Positions 10,832 through 22,770 of a stretch of 64,000 nucleotides of DNA are shown piece by piece (position 1 is the first letter of the stretch; each line of letters opens with the position of its first letter). Origin of the DNA: Nannochloris sp. 'desiccata' (Eukaryota > Chlorophyta > Trebouxiophyceae > Chlorellales > Chlorellaceae). The position numbers and the translations under genes are program-made. The notes beneath the pieces are model-generated. The model was given only the letters and a program-made list of their open reading frames with translations, did no database searches and was not told where the DNA came from. The stretch covers positions 1,817,501 through 1,881,500 of the forward strand of contig JAGTXX020000006.1 of NCBI GenBank assembly GCA_019044685.2, in the 5' to 3' direction.

Positions 10832-12108
10832 TCAAGCTTTTATAGTATGCAACGTTTGAATATTCCTTTGCGGCGTGGCTACTCTCGTCACATTATTCTT
10901 TCCACCCCACAAAGCTTCTAAATTATACTCTTTTCTGGCTCCTTCGGCAAATATATGCACTACAACCGACCCAGAATCAACGACCAGCCACTGCGCATCC
11001 ACCTCGTCAGCACCTTCAATGCCAGGCGCAACCCCGGGAGCCACTTCCTTACACCTCTGCTTCAGTTCATGAAGTACCGCTTGTGCCAGCAAATGAACGA
11101 GTTGAGAGGACCTTCCGGTGGCGACTACCATGTAATCTGTGAATGCACAATGCCCACGGACATCGATTATACAAATATCGTCTGCTCTCGCTTCGACGAG
11201 CATGCGGGCGACGTCGTGTGGAGATGCAAACGCTCGATTGTAATCTGAAGCTTTTGTGACTGCAGCGCGTTGTTCATTTTGGAATTGTTTTTCGCTGATA
11301 CCCACGTCTGCATGGGTTAGGCCAGCACGGGCGCGGAGTTGGGTGGCTCGGGCGAGCTGTTTGCCGGAAACAACGCCTTCGGGCAGCTCGGAAGCTACAG
11401 AAGAAGTTGTTTCAAGAACTTCTGAGGAAGATAAAAAGTCTAAAATACGTTTTACCAAGTCGGCTTTGTTGCCACGTGTGTCCGCTCCCACGAGTTCAAG
11501 TTGGGAACGTAGTTGATCGATGCGGAGACGGTTTAAAGCGGTTTTTGTGACCTTGGTGGCCTTGCCGTTGTTGGCGTCAGAGAGAAGGGATTCAAAATGT
11601 TGTCGAGGACTGACATCTTTCTTAGACCTACAATGTTTTTTGGGGAAGATTAGATTGTTTAAATAAGCTGTTAATAGAAAAACAACAAGCAGCAAAAATG
11701 ATGATATCAGACGGTGCTCTCTTTTCTCAATTACCTAGAAAAACTTGCGTGTGCCTCCATTGCTTCCCTCAGCTCAGGATTTAAGCCTCCAATTGTATCA
11801 ATATTATCTGGCATATTAAGGATAATCTCCGTTGTTGCGCGAGTTTCAGCAGTTTCGAGCTCAACGTGACCATTATTAATTTCATCAACTACTTCCGTAA
11901 TGCGCTCCTCAACCCTATTTTCCCTCTGTGCTGCGCTCGTGAGCGTTCTCGTCCGGGATTTCAACATATAAGGCACGCATGGTGGATCAACAAGGGTGGA
12001 CCCAGCTGCCCCTAGACAATCTTCAATTGATGCTGCACCTGAACTTGGGAGCCCAAACCACCTGGGCAAGGCTCCTTGTAATCGCTTGACTGCTCTCAGA
12101 GAATACAT
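10832..12108 (-). CDS. Organellar ribosomal silencing factor RsfS/iojap with an N-terminal SAP motif
   Basis: Two exons, 11735-12108 and 10832-11627, join to 389 aa. The C-terminal about 120 residues are the RsfS/iojap domain (ARADDICIIDVRGHCAFTDY, then VATGRSSQLVHLLA and the WLVVDSGSVVVHIFAEGARK block), which binds ribosomal protein uL14 and keeps 50S subunits from joining. Upstream, about residues 148-182 form a SAP motif (LNRLRIDQLRSQLELVGADT, then GNKADLVKRILDFL), normally a nucleic-acid-binding helix pair. The N-terminus is rich in Arg and Ser and fits an organelle leader. RsfS proteins usually lack a SAP motif, so this looks like a fusion. Confidence 0.85.
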
Positions 12109-12352
12109 TATAAATTAAATAATGGGGCAGACAAATTTGGATTCATAGATTTTAATCGCGTTTTTTCTTTCATCTTTCTAACTGCCACCCAGGCTGGATT
12201 TCTTTAACCACCGCCGCTACCTCTTATGCTACTGTACAACAAGCACTAGTCACTAATCCTAACTGTTCTCTGCCGTTTTACACAAGGGAAGTAGTGAAAT
12301 GTCTCAAAAAGGACACACAGGCTCTACTCTTTTTTACAACTACAAGTTTTGA

Positions 12353-15300
12353 TTACGCTTCGGAAATAATGAGATGAACGCCTTCCGACGTCTCAACGCT
12401 ATCTGACCTCACAGCCATCTTCATCGCCACATTTCTACCAGAATCAATGCCGAAGTTCAACCTGACAAGAACCTGCACGTCACCAACCAACGTACCCGCC
12501 AACATGGCTGTATGACTTCTAGCATTTGGTGGCACTGCATCACTGCCTTCACATGCAGCCATACCCATTAATCTTACAATCGCCTCAACAGCATCTTGCA
12601 GTCCTTCCCTCTGGCCTAATCCATATGAATCTACTATTTCGTTTTCTTCGTCAGCTTCATCCCAAGCATCCCCGAAACTAGGTACATACGCAGGCTTGAT
12701 ATAATCTGAGCCATTTGCAACGACATCTTCTAATTGATATTCATCCTCATAGCCATCTTCTTCGGCTTCACCAGTCGAAGGGTCAATTTCTTTGACCCTG
12801 AACTTGAGAGTACAGCCAAAGCGTCCTAGAGAAAGACCGACGTTGCGGGCAAGGACTACATACGCTTGACCAGCCCCTTCTTGAGGAGCAACTGCTAAAG
12901 GCAAAGACATGACCTCCTCGTAATCTGGGGCATCTCCTAGATCCATCGCAACACCAACTTCTTCCAGTACCTGTTCTTTCACTGTATTAGTAATTGAGAA
13001 CTGGAATACGTCGTGTTCCGCAAGAACGTGACGGACACATACCACCTTGTACTCTGTTTCATCTTCCGTTAGCTGAACAGGGGCACAGCTCTTAAAGACA
13101 GGGCCTAAAGCAGCAAGCTCCGGTACAGCACGAAGCTGAGCACTGTACTCATCTGCAGAGGTCTCGACTGCAGTAGAAGTAATTGCAGCAGCGAGGCCTT
13201 GATGTTTACTCTTTGATTTAGGTGAGGGAGGCAACACTGTAGGTACACAGCTTAAATCAAAGGGTTCTGCGGTATCTCCTGCAGCCAAATATTCGTTTAA
13301 TTTATTTTCCAATGCTTTGGCAGGTATATTCCAATCAGGGTCGATTAGTCCAGAGCCAGGCACCAAAGCTGTGTCTTCCGACACTTCACCGAGCTGGGCC
13401 AAATATAAAGTAGCTCTATCGCGAACTTCATCATCGCTATCATACAAGGCACGTCTCAACAGAACAACAATGCGGGGACGGAGTGATGGGCATTCTGCAG
13501 CAAAGCGGGCAAGAGCGGATAATGCGGCTGCCCGGACGGTGGCATTTTCCAAAATAATTCGATTGTAGATAAATCTAATATACCGAGCAGGTTCCTTGGA
13601 TTTAGGCCCTTCAGCACCGAGTAAATGCAAGATTTGGACACTGAGGAAGGTAAATTCACAATCTTCGATAAACTCTGAAAGTTGGCCGAGACCAGTTTCT
13701 TTAGCTTCGGGGAGTTCTTGAATAATGGCGAGGATGGCATCGACAATCGCACGTTTATATTCAAATCCACCGTCTTCACGGAGTACACCAGCAAGGAAAG
13801 ACAGCATACCGCGGTATTTAGATGGGAATTTCAAGCAAAGGCCACGAATAGCCTCAACTACGACAATCTTAAACTCATCGGCAAGTTCACCCATGAAGCC
13901 ACTAATCTGTTTGAGTAGACGATCAATAGAAGACTCATTTCCAGTTTTCAAAAGTGTAGTAATAGCCAAAGTTGCGATAGAACGGTTAGGATCAGCAATA
14001 AGCGCCTCCATATCGATATTGCAGCCTGTAACAGCCATGGGGTGCGTCATGGCCACTTTGTTCAAGGTACGAACAGCAGCAAAACGTAATACCGGCTTGG
14101 AAGAGGATAAAAACAGCTGGAGAACAGTGACAGCAGGAGTTAATTCCCTGGTACTGACCTCGCGCATGTTGCAGATAGCACGTGCTGCCTCGAAGATAAC
14201 AATTTCGCTCTTGTGACGGAGGCAAGATTCTAAAAAGTCAAAAAAGGGACGAGCACCGCCACCTGCAGGAGGTGGAGAATCGGCGATTACCTGTGCAACG
14301 TAACGTACAAGAAGAAGCTGCGCCATAGGAGAGCGAACAGCTCCACGAGCAGTGAGCTGAGTGACAAGTTTGTTAATGGCAAGACGATCACTGGATCGAA
14401 GAGCATGCTGTAAAGCAACAGCATGGAACTGAACCATAGGATGCTTGCTTGAAACAGCATCTTGCACCTCAGAGTTCCAGCGTTTAATGACTTCAGCGTT
14501 GTTAGGAGCAAGCTGAATGGCACCTGCTAGGACAGCGGATGCAACAACAGCGCTCTTGTCCACAACAGCTTGCTTTAAGTAGCGCTCGATTTGAAGGAGC
14601 ATTTGGCTATCGATGATCTTGCATAAAACACGAATGGCGTTGGCACGGTAAAGATCATTGGTGGAATTCATATCTTTCATTAAGGAGGAAGTAATAATGA
14701 TAACCTCGTCGGAGGAAGGAATGAATTCTTTAATGCAGAGGTATACCATACGACGCAAATGCATATCCTTGTGCTGGAATAATTTTGTTACGCTGAAGAA
14801 TACATCCGAAGATTCAGCCTGAATGTAGAAAGAAGCAGGGAAATAATCAACAGTGAGAACAACATACAACATAGCTAGGGAGACGACAATGACGACAATA
14901 TTTTTAGAAGAGCAGTAAAGCTGATGTATGACTGATAACAATCGATACGATTCCAAAATACTATTGCTATTCGTAGATTTTTTTTTGGATCCTTACCTTG
15001 GTAAAGGTCTCGCCCTGAGTGAGCAGGTAGAGTAGTTTGGTGATCACCTGCTGGCACTTGCGAGGGTCTACGTGAGGCTCATTGAAAACACGTGTCTCCT
15101 GCAACACCAGGCCCTTTTCAATCCCATAGAAAGGGGAGTATTCAACTGCAAAGCAAGGGAAGGCCAGAGAGGGATCAACAGGTAAGCATTTTTGCTCAAC
15201 AACAAACAAATTTTGTTAAACTGAGAGACGCTGCTGAGCTTTCGGCTAGTCAATCATTTTCTATCGTTCATCTGCGACATTTGTTACTCACGTTCTTCTT

Positions 15301-15367
15301 CAAAATCCTCTTCTTTTTTCCCATCTGAGCGTAATGGCTCCATATGATTTTGTGCTGTTGCCGCCAT
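12353..15367 (-). CDS. Coatomer subunit gamma (gamma-COP)
   Basis: Large adaptor-like subunit of the COPI coat on Golgi vesicles. I read three exons, 15292-15367, 14997-15145 and 12353-14818, joining to 896 aa (human 874). Exon 2 encodes YSPFYGIEKGLVLQETRVFN, matching the conserved start of the family. HEAT-like alpha-solenoid repeats follow to about 560 (IYNRIILENATVRAAALSAL is near-identical to other eukaryotes), then an acidic linker and the C-terminal appendage. The 867-aa frame includes intron translation at its N-terminus and should not be taken as the start. A TTACA at 12334-12338 gives TGTAA on the coding strand about 15 nt after the stop. Confidence 0.94.
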
Positions 15368-15602
15368 CTTGAAGGGCTAATGACTGCTCTCTCCACTGAG
15401 TCAATAGTAATTTAACAATTAGCAAATACGTAGCTCGTTTCGAGGGTCCCGTTATAGAACTCGCTGCTGGCTATTTTTCCTCCGTTCCATTTGAACCTCT
15501 TCCATTCCACGACTACAACTAACGCGCATAACAACAACTCCTTTTGTTACAGGAATATAACATATTGAATAATAAAATACGCTTATTAGGCAGGCTGCAA
15601 TT

Positions 15603-16871
15603 ATGGCATCTGTGCAGGTCCCATGCAGACTGGCTCGTGCAATTGCTGGCAATGTGATCAACAAGTCTTCTTTTCAAAGCTTTTGCCATCTCGGTCGACC
15701 CATGACATCGCTCACTAGTCTGGTAAACATCTCAAACAGATCATCAGCAGGATGCCGTCAACGGCGGATTCCTTATTCTCGCGCTCTCGTTGCTCAAGCT
15801 TCAATTAACAGTGCCGCTGCCACCGACATCTCGGCAGGCGGCAAGAAAAAAGTAGTCTTCTTGGGTACTCCCGGGGTAGCAGCCCTCGTTCTACAGAAGC
15901 TAATCGATGCTTCAAAAGCCTCAGACGCTACCTATGAAGTTTCTGCTGTAGTTTCCCAGCCAGGTCGCCCCAAAGGAAGATCCCGGCAACCTCAGCCCTC
16001 TGATGTTGAGAAACTTGCCTTGGACCTTGGTCTTACCTCTGATCAAATTCTATGCCCAGAGAAGGCAACAGATCCTTCATTTCTAGCTGCGTTATCAAAT
16101 CTACAACCAGATCTTTGTATCACTGCAGCTTATGGAAATTATCTACCTTCCAAATTCCTATCCATTCCCCGCTACGGTACTTTAAATATTCACCCTTCGT
16201 TATTACCAGCATACCGTGGTGCAGCTCCAGTACAACGCTCTTTAGAAGATGGTCTGACTATATCTGGTGTTACTGTATTGTTTACGGTGAAAGAAATGGA
16301 TGCAGGGCCTATTTTAGCTCAACAGGAAATACCGATAGATTCGGAAGTTCAAGCACCGGAATTATTGGATCGTTTATTCAGCCTAGGAACGGAGCTTTTA
16401 TTGAAAAATCTAGAAGTTGTATGGGCTGGTATGGGTGATAAAATGGCGCAGACTCAAGATTCCAGTGTTGCAACCCATGCTCCAAAATTAACTAGAGACC
16501 AAGGTGCATTAGATTTTTGTCAACCTGCCATTGTATGCCACAATAAAGTGCGTGCCTTTACTCCCTGGCCAGGAACGTATCATAATTTTGAGCTTGTGGA
16601 TACTGCAAGTGGCAAAACTGAGGATTTAGAATTGAAGGTGTTGAAAACAAAGGTGGTAGATGGTAGTGCTGCGAGCGGTGGTAATACTCTCGGAGAAAAA
16701 ATCCTATCTGCTGGGTCTGCTGGGCTTACGGTCACGTGCGGAGATGGGCATGTATTGGAATTGATGGAAGTTCAAGCGCCTGGGAGAAAAGCAGTTGCTG
16801 CCAAAGATTTTGTAAATGGCTTAAAAGGCCGAGAATTGAGGTGGAGAGAAACGAGCCAGGTAAAGAACTGA
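15603..16871 (+). CDS. Methionyl-tRNA formyltransferase, organellar
   Basis: Formylates initiator Met-tRNA for plastid and/or mitochondrial translation. The frame is 422 aa with about 75 leader residues rich in Ser, Arg and Ala before the enzyme begins at KKVVFLGTPGVAALVLQKL. The formyl-THF and catalytic block is intact (LNIHPSLLPAYRGAAPVQRS, then GVTVLFTVKEMDAGPIL). The C-terminal tRNA-binding domain is present (TRDQGALDF, VRAFTPWPGTYHNFE). TGTAA at 16910-16914 lies about 40 nt after the stop. The region to the divergent gamma-COP start is about 235 bp. Confidence 0.94.
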   Translation: MASVQVPCRLARAIAGNVINKSSFQSFCHLGRPMTSLTSLVNISNRSSAGCRQRRIPYSRALVAQASINSAAATDISAGGKKKVVFLGTPGVAALVLQKLIDASKASDATYEVSAVVSQPGRPKGRSRQPQPSDVEKLALDLGLTSDQILCPEKATDPSFLAALSNLQPDLCITAAYGNYLPSKFLSIPRYGTLNIHPSLLPAYRGAAPVQRSLEDGLTISGVTVLFTVKEMDAGPILAQQEIPIDSEVQAPELLDRLFSLGTELLLKNLEVVWAGMGDKMAQTQDSSVATHAPKLTRDQGALDFCQPAIVCHNKVRAFTPWPGTYHNFELVDTASGKTEDLELKVLKTKVVDGSAASGGNTLGEKILSAGSAGLTVTCGDGHVLELMEVQAPGRKAVAAKDFVNGLKGRELRWRETSQVKN

Positions 16872-17008
16872 TTAATGATTTTTACTAAACTGTTTCATTT
16901 CATTTATACTGTAATATTGCATGTATAAAGGTCTTTGGCGCTATTACACTGCTAAATTAAGTAGAGGTTATCTCTACTACTATTATTTAACAACAACAAC
17001 AACAAAAC

Positions 17009-19172
17009 TTAAGAATCATCAATTGTGGAGTTGGCGGCTTTCTTTTTCGCCCTTTGATGTTGCTGCCTCGTCGCTACCCTTGCCCTCACCCACCGCAACA
17101 GTATCTCAGGATCAATTATTAACCGTCCAGGATTATTGCTGTTCTCAGCATCGACATGCATATGCAATTCTTCTGACAGCAATCGATACACCGTGCCAGG
17201 CAGCACCGCTTGACCACTCTCAGAATGGACCCCTTTGCCAGTAATAATAGTCAAAGGCAAAGGAGGTAGCCCTGTATCATGGTATTCAGTCATCAGCATG
17301 CTCAGCATGCATAACACGGCAGCACGTGCTTCTAAAGTTGACATACCATGTAAATCAAGAATCTCCAACGTGCTGCTGATGTTGCACAAAGAGGCAACTT
17401 GAGCCTGTAATTCAGGATCGCCTTCAGCTAACGCTGCCTCTGCTGCCGCAGCAATTAATTCTTGAAATTCTACATTACTAGGAGCATGCTGTGCTCTACG
17501 CATACCTTCATATGCGCGCAGCGCAGCACCCAACGCTCCTGCTTGCCTCAATTCTCGTACCAGCGTTCTAAACGTAACACGATTGGGACGTACTCGTGCT
17601 GGTCCCCATACCATGGTCCCAAATGTTTCAAGGCAATCTTCTACTAATCCAGCACGCGCTAATGCTTTTAATAGCGAGGTCATTACAACGACATTTGGTT
17701 TGACACCGTCTTCATCCATTCTATCTCGTAAACGCCGTGCTAGCGCCCCCTGCCTACCTTCAGCACACAGCTCAATTAAAGTACCGTAGGTAATTAAGTC
17801 TGGGTGCATTCCACAGGTCCTCATTTCTTCATATAATTTTAAAGCGATGGCTAGCTGTTCAAGGCGGAGGCGCTGCCCTGGCTGACCTTCACAGGCTTTT
17901 ATAGCAAGATTGTAAGATTTTACTCCCGGAGTAACACCTGCAGATTTCATCTCTTCTAAGAGGGATAAGGTGCGCTCGCCCTGACCGCATGCGTTGCATG
18001 CTGTGAGCATGGCGTTATATAAATTAGGCGGTACCGAGGCAGGTCCACCCAATGCAGCTTTCGCCTCTCTCCACATCATCAAGGCAGTTTCATGATGCTG
18101 TGCTGCTCCACATGCAACTAATAATGATCCCCACACTCCGGCAGTGGGTTCAAAACCTTCTTTTTCCATCGCATCTCGAATTGCCAAGACGCCTTTGAAG
18201 TCGTCTGTATAGGATCTGACTTTAATAAGAGAAGACCAAGTCACTGTATCGGGTACGATATTAGCACTTTTCATCCATTTTATCGCCATTCCAGCACGTT
18301 TTCCATCTTTAGCTCGCATACAGGCCTTTAATAAGATATTAAACGTGGTGGTGTCAACCACCGCCCCAGCATCCATCAGTTGCCGAGCACGGATGAAAGT
18401 AAGGTGGATATCCATGTGGATTGCATTTAAGTATATGTTTGTGTGTCGAGTGGATTGTGGAGACCAGGCACCAGCGTCACGAGCAGCTTTAAAACTTTTC
18501 CGCACTGAATCTAGGCGCTCTAAAGCGCCGTAAGCTCTAACAAGAGCAAACCAAAGATCTGCACTATCTGGACCTTGTAACATACGTCTTTTGAAAGCTA
18601 ATCTCTCCATTGACGCGACTCCACGGACGCTCTTCTTGGCGCTAAAGGCGAGTACAGCAGCGGCAAGGGTGTGGCGGCGGGGTCGTCCTGAGAAAACAAC
18701 AGCTTCCACAGCTTCAATATTCGTTTGACGGACAAGTGCCGTAATAAATTCATCCGAAATAATTTCGTCAAACCAGATACGCTTGGATAATTCGGGGTTT
18801 TCACGGATTATGTTGGCAACTTGCAGGGCACCGCCATATTGGTCGAAGAGGTGCCATAAATCCGATAAGGCAAGCTTGGGCGCCTGCTGGTGCTGCTTAT
18901 CCGTCTGTGTTCTCGTGGGGTGAACTTGTAGCCCTTCAAGTGTTGAGCAGACAGGGCGTTAGATGGCTGTAGAGGTTGATTTTAAAGGAATAGCTAAATT
19001 GAATCTGAGACAGGTAATTTGACACGCAAAATAACCTACCACGAGTCTTTGGCTCTGATACTACAGCATTGATTTTATGTCTTTTATAGGTTCTAGGTCT
19101 GCTAACGGTTTGAGGCCTGAACAAGCAGTGCAAGTTTAGAGATGCAAACAAATTTTGTGCCGTGCACGCCAT
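17009..19172 (-). CDS. Plastid PPR protein with C-terminal SMR domain
   Basis: RNA-binding pentatricopeptide-repeat protein of the PPR-SMR class, likely acting on organellar transcripts. Exon 1 (19040-19172) encodes a 44-residue leader typical of plastid import (MACTAQNLFASLNLHC). Exon 2 runs to 17009. Its acceptor is ambiguous: 18933 (giving G-LQVHPT) or 18924 (giving V-HPT); both keep the frame, for about 680 aa. P-type PPR repeats are clear in the middle, for example TFNILLKACMRAKDGKRAG, LYNAMLTACNACGQGERT and VVMTSLLKALARAGLVED. The SMR domain starts at LDLHGMSTLEARAAVLCML and includes the TGKGVHS loop. The continuous ORF begins later, at a GTG inside the real exon. Confidence 0.88.
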
Positions 19173-19373
19173 TGACCGAATGTGTCTCCTCGCTGCACAG
19201 ATTTCAAGTACTCACGTTCCATATAAATTAGTTAAAATGCGAAATCTTGTATTATGCCTACATTTGTGTCTTCACTCCTCTCCAGATTTCGAAATAATTG
19301 TTTACAGCTGAAATGAAATGCGCTAGCCAACTTTATTCCATTTTTTTATAAATGACCGTAAGGCACTTAAGTA

Positions 19374-20489
19374 ATGGATCCAATATCATATGAAAACGGG
19401 GCTATCAGCCTTGCAGAGATAGAGGCTGCAGCTAATCGAATTATTGGACATGCCGTTGTGACACCCGTTTTGAAATGTTCAGCCCTTGACGAGAAGGCAG
19501 GTCTTGAAGTGCACTTCAAGTGCGAAGTATTCCAAAAAACGGGATCCTTCAAATTTCGCGGTGCATTTAACGCTATCTCTTGCTTAGTCTCATCAACGGC
19601 AGAAGACACAGCCGCAGCTGAAAACCCTTCTGTCCCCAGTGTTGTCACCCACTCCAGTGGAAACCATGCTGCTGCCATTGCGCTTGCAGCAAAAATGCAC
19701 AACATACTAGCTCATATAGTCGTCCCCTCAAACACTCCTAGAATTAAACAAGAAGCGGTAAAAAGCTACGGCGGTAATTTGATTCTTTGTGAGCCGACAA
19801 TAGAGGCCAGAGAAGCAGGCTGTGCTGCTGTCCAGGCTGAGCACATAGGAGCAGCATTCATTCCTCCGTACAACCACCCTTGGGTAATTTGTGGACAAGG
19901 GACTATTGGTTTAGAATTTCTGCAACAAATGGCCTCCTTAGAACTTTCTTCCCCTGCCACCAAGGATGCTGCAGCTGCTGCTGCGAATTATCACAACAAT
20001 TTCTCACAGCTCGATGCTATTATAGTCCCTATCTCTGGCGGAGGAATGATCAGTGGCATTTCTGTCGCTGTGAAATCATTAAACCCTTCGATAAAAATCA
20101 TCGCTGCAGAACCTTGTGGTAAAAATAACGCAGCTGACGTTGCCAAGTGCAAAGCAGCTGGAGAATTGACGCCTTGTGTCAAACCAGATACAATTTGTGA
20201 TGGCCTACAAGCAAGGCTAGGCAGCATTACTTGGCCTATTGTGAGGGATTTAGTAGATGAGGTTGTGGTTGTATCAGAAGAGCAGGTTGTGGAAGCGATG
20301 CAACTGTCTTACGAAAGGATGAAAGTGGTCGTTGAGCCCAGTGGGGCTGCAGGCTTGGCTGCGGCATTGCAATTAAAGCAACAAAAACCAGAATTTGCTG
20401 CTGATGTGAAGAAAGTTGGGGTTGTTCTATGCGGTGGCAATGTAGATTTTGATGGGAAGGTTCCAGGATTTTGGAATATGTGGCTCTAG
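19374..20489 (+). CDS. Serine racemase / threonine dehydratase-like PLP enzyme
   Basis: Fold-type II PLP enzyme of 371 aa, single exon. The PLP lysine lies in GSFKFRGAFNAI (about residue 57), the substrate loop is SSGNHAAAIALAAK, and the phosphate-binding Gly loop is PISGGGMISG. Length and the absence of an ACT regulatory domain fit eukaryotic serine racemase rather than biosynthetic threonine deaminase. The reaction may be racemisation, dehydration of serine, or both. There is no clear leader, so a cytosolic location is likely. Confidence 0.88.
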   Translation: MDPISYENGAISLAEIEAAANRIIGHAVVTPVLKCSALDEKAGLEVHFKCEVFQKTGSFKFRGAFNAISCLVSSTAEDTAAAENPSVPSVVTHSSGNHAAAIALAAKMHNILAHIVVPSNTPRIKQEAVKSYGGNLILCEPTIEAREAGCAAVQAEHIGAAFIPPYNHPWVICGQGTIGLEFLQQMASLELSSPATKDAAAAAANYHNNFSQLDAIIVPISGGGMISGISVAVKSLNPSIKIIAAEPCGKNNAADVAKCKAAGELTPCVKPDTICDGLQARLGSITWPIVRDLVDEVVVVSEEQVVEAMQLSYERMKVVVEPSGAAGLAAALQLKQQKPEFAADVKKVGVVLCGGNVDFDGKVPGFWNMWL

Positions 20490-20609
20490 ATTACTAATAA
20501 GAAAGAAAGTGTATTGAATACTATACATGGTATGCTTAAAATACACGTTATTACTACCTTTAATATTGTTTTTATGCTTGGAGATGCTAAAATTAGTAAT
20601 TTTAATGGA

Positions 20610-22385
20610 TTAATAATGCTCTGCTGGTTCTGAATCAAATGTCCTTAAAGCCGCCGCTTCCGCTTTATACAACTTCAACGTCCGCACCATCAACCACATA
20701 GACACGCACCCACCACAAGCAGCAAGCACAGCCATCACTAAAAATGCAACACGAAAGCAATCTGGACCGATACAGGTACCCTTGGGATCACCATGCTTTC
20801 TACCTGCTGCCTCGTACTCACTACTCACCAGCCCAGCTCCAAGCATATACCCGGCTGCTGCTGGTGCTAACTGCAATATCGTATATATCGATGCAAAGCT
20901 ATCTAATCCAAATATCTCAGAAGAAAGACTAGGGAGTAAACTCCAGTGTGCACCGAAGGCTAATCCTGCACAGACTGCTAATGCATATAGCATCGGTACC
21001 TTAGCAAAAGATATTCCAAAAAGAGTTGTAGACATCAGAAACCCCGCTCCAGCTAGAAACGCAGGACGTGGGACTCCATAAAGATGCAATGCCTTTTCTG
21101 GGATGATACCAAACAGTAATCGACCGGTGCACGACGCGACGCCAAACAAAGAAATTAAAACAGAGCGTGCCTCTGGTGGGCCCGATAGAGAGCTAACCAA
21201 AGAGGCGATGTTATTTAAAAAGGCGAGGCCACATCCGACACCAATACCAGCGATGAAAGCGAGCATGTAGAACTCAGGGAGTCTGAAACATTGAGATACT
21301 GAATAGGACGGCATTATCGGAGTTAACGAGAACGGAGAAGAAAGATCGTTGGACCTGTTTTCTAACTCTGGCGCTCCTGTTCGAGGTTGATTTGTTCCTG
21401 AGAATTCCATGGGCTGCACTCCTTCACTTTCTAGCAAGGACTGCCTAAGACTAGACTCCTGTTCTTCTTCATCATCGCCATCTTCTCCTGCAATGCTATT
21501 GTTTTCCTCAAAGGATAGATCAGTGGGTATCCGAATCATCACACTGGCTCTTTTAGCAAAGAGCCCACCCGACCCAACTGGAACCAGCAGGAATGGACAT
21601 AGTAAAAGTAGCACCCCTAATGCCATGAGAACTCGAGCTTCTTTAGACGTGACGCCAAATGCCGTAGCGAGAGCTGTGGCCATTAGATACAGAGCTAGCG
21701 TGCCTACTGTTTGTAACGCTAACAGCTGCCTTCCTTCCGGAGAAAAAACACGATACCCACCTTCCAGCTCGGAACGTTGCACGTAGGGCACATAATTCAT
21801 TAATGGAACTGCTAAAAGCCCAATCGTAGCGGGTGCGATTGCTAAAAATAATAAAAAATGATCTATTCTAGGTTGAAACACTCCTAAATAAGCTGCAGAG
21901 TAAATCGATGCTGATAAACCAACCCCTGCTTTGATTATACCCACAACAGGACCTCTTTGAGCTGGAAAATTCCGGAGATTAGTCGCTAAACAGCATGTGT
22001 CAAACCAGGTACCGCCATTACCTGCAAGAGCGGCCAAAGCAGCAAGTTGCCAGGTGGTGGCAATGAGACGTTTTGTGATGGCAGCCCAGAGACCGAAAAA
22101 TCCTAGAAAAGTGGTCAGACATCCCATAACGAGCGATAATCGAGGACCCACATGGTGTCGGTGTTCAAGAGAGTCGTATACTAGACCGCTAATGAAGGAG
22201 CTGTACCCTCCGAGATTGCCGACGGCGGCGATAATCTGGAGATCACCTTGACTTAGGTTGTATGCGTCTTTGAGGGCGGGGGACCATACACCAAAAAGAT
22301 AAGAAAGACCAGCAGAGAATGCTACGATAAGCGATGAAGCAAACGTGACATATTTATTTATTTTTGGTAAGTAGTGCCTAGGCAT
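20610..22385 (-). CDS. Nodulin-like major facilitator superfamily transporter
   Basis: A 591-aa membrane protein with about 12 hydrophobic segments in two halves, split by a hydrophilic loop (about 270-375) rich in acidic residues and Ser. The N-terminal half has the Nodulin-like signature (YLFGVWSPALKDAYNLSQGD, GNLGGYSSFISGLVYD, GNGGTWFDTCCLATNLRNFP, RGPVVGIIKAG). The second half has MFS features (FGVASCTGRLLFGIIPE, GLAFGAHWSLLPSLSSEIFG). Plant relatives are NFD4-type proteins of unsettled substrate. I cannot predict the substrate. Confidence 0.85.
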   Translation of the reverse strand: MPRHYLPKINKYVTFASSLIVAFSAGLSYLFGVWSPALKDAYNLSQGDLQIIAAVGNLGGYSSFISGLVYDSLEHRHHVGPRLSLVMGCLTTFLGFFGLWAAITKRLIATTWQLAALAALAGNGGTWFDTCCLATNLRNFPAQRGPVVGIIKAGVGLSASIYSAAYLGVFQPRIDHFLLFLAIAPATIGLLAVPLMNYVPYVQRSELEGGYRVFSPEGRQLLALQTVGTLALYLMATALATAFGVTSKEARVLMALGVLLLLCPFLLVPVGSGGLFAKRASVMIRIPTDLSFEENNSIAGEDGDDEEEQESSLRQSLLESEGVQPMEFSGTNQPRTGAPELENRSNDLSSPFSLTPIMPSYSVSQCFRLPEFYMLAFIAGIGVGCGLAFLNNIASLVSSLSGPPEARSVLISLFGVASCTGRLLFGIIPEKALHLYGVPRPAFLAGAGFLMSTTLFGISFAKVPMLYALAVCAGLAFGAHWSLLPSLSSEIFGLDSFASIYTILQLAPAAAGYMLGAGLVSSEYEAAGRKHGDPKGTCIGPDCFRVAFLVMAVLAACGGCVSMWLMVRTLKLYKAEAAALRTFDSEPAEHY

Positions 22386-22770
22386 TGAATCTGATCCTGA
22401 ATTTGAAATTAATACGCCAAAGTTTTATCGTCGTTATTAGATTTTAGGGAGCTGACATGATATCTGAATCTTCTAAACATGATTTCACCTGGCATACTTG
22501 TGTCGAAGTGACCGAAATGCGGCGCTTACAGTGGGCGCTAACAAACAGCAAGATGAGAGCCTCAGAGCGAAATATTTTACAAAACTAGCTATAACCCGCA
22601 TTCTACCCGCATATCTGCATACATATTTACCACTGCATTTTAGAAGAAGAAATCTTCGCCCACATTTCCTTGAACGCTCCGTTTACTTGTTGGTCAATTT
22701 AGCCACACACATTTATTTGAGAACAGTCACCCGAATTTAAATAAAGCTCGGCCATTCATAGAAATTCACC
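22386..22770. other. Divergent promoter region of the MFS and one-helix protein genes
   Basis: A 385-bp gap between divergent starts. It contains no convincing coding frame. It presumably carries promoters for both genes, but I recognise no specific element. Confidence 0.4.
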
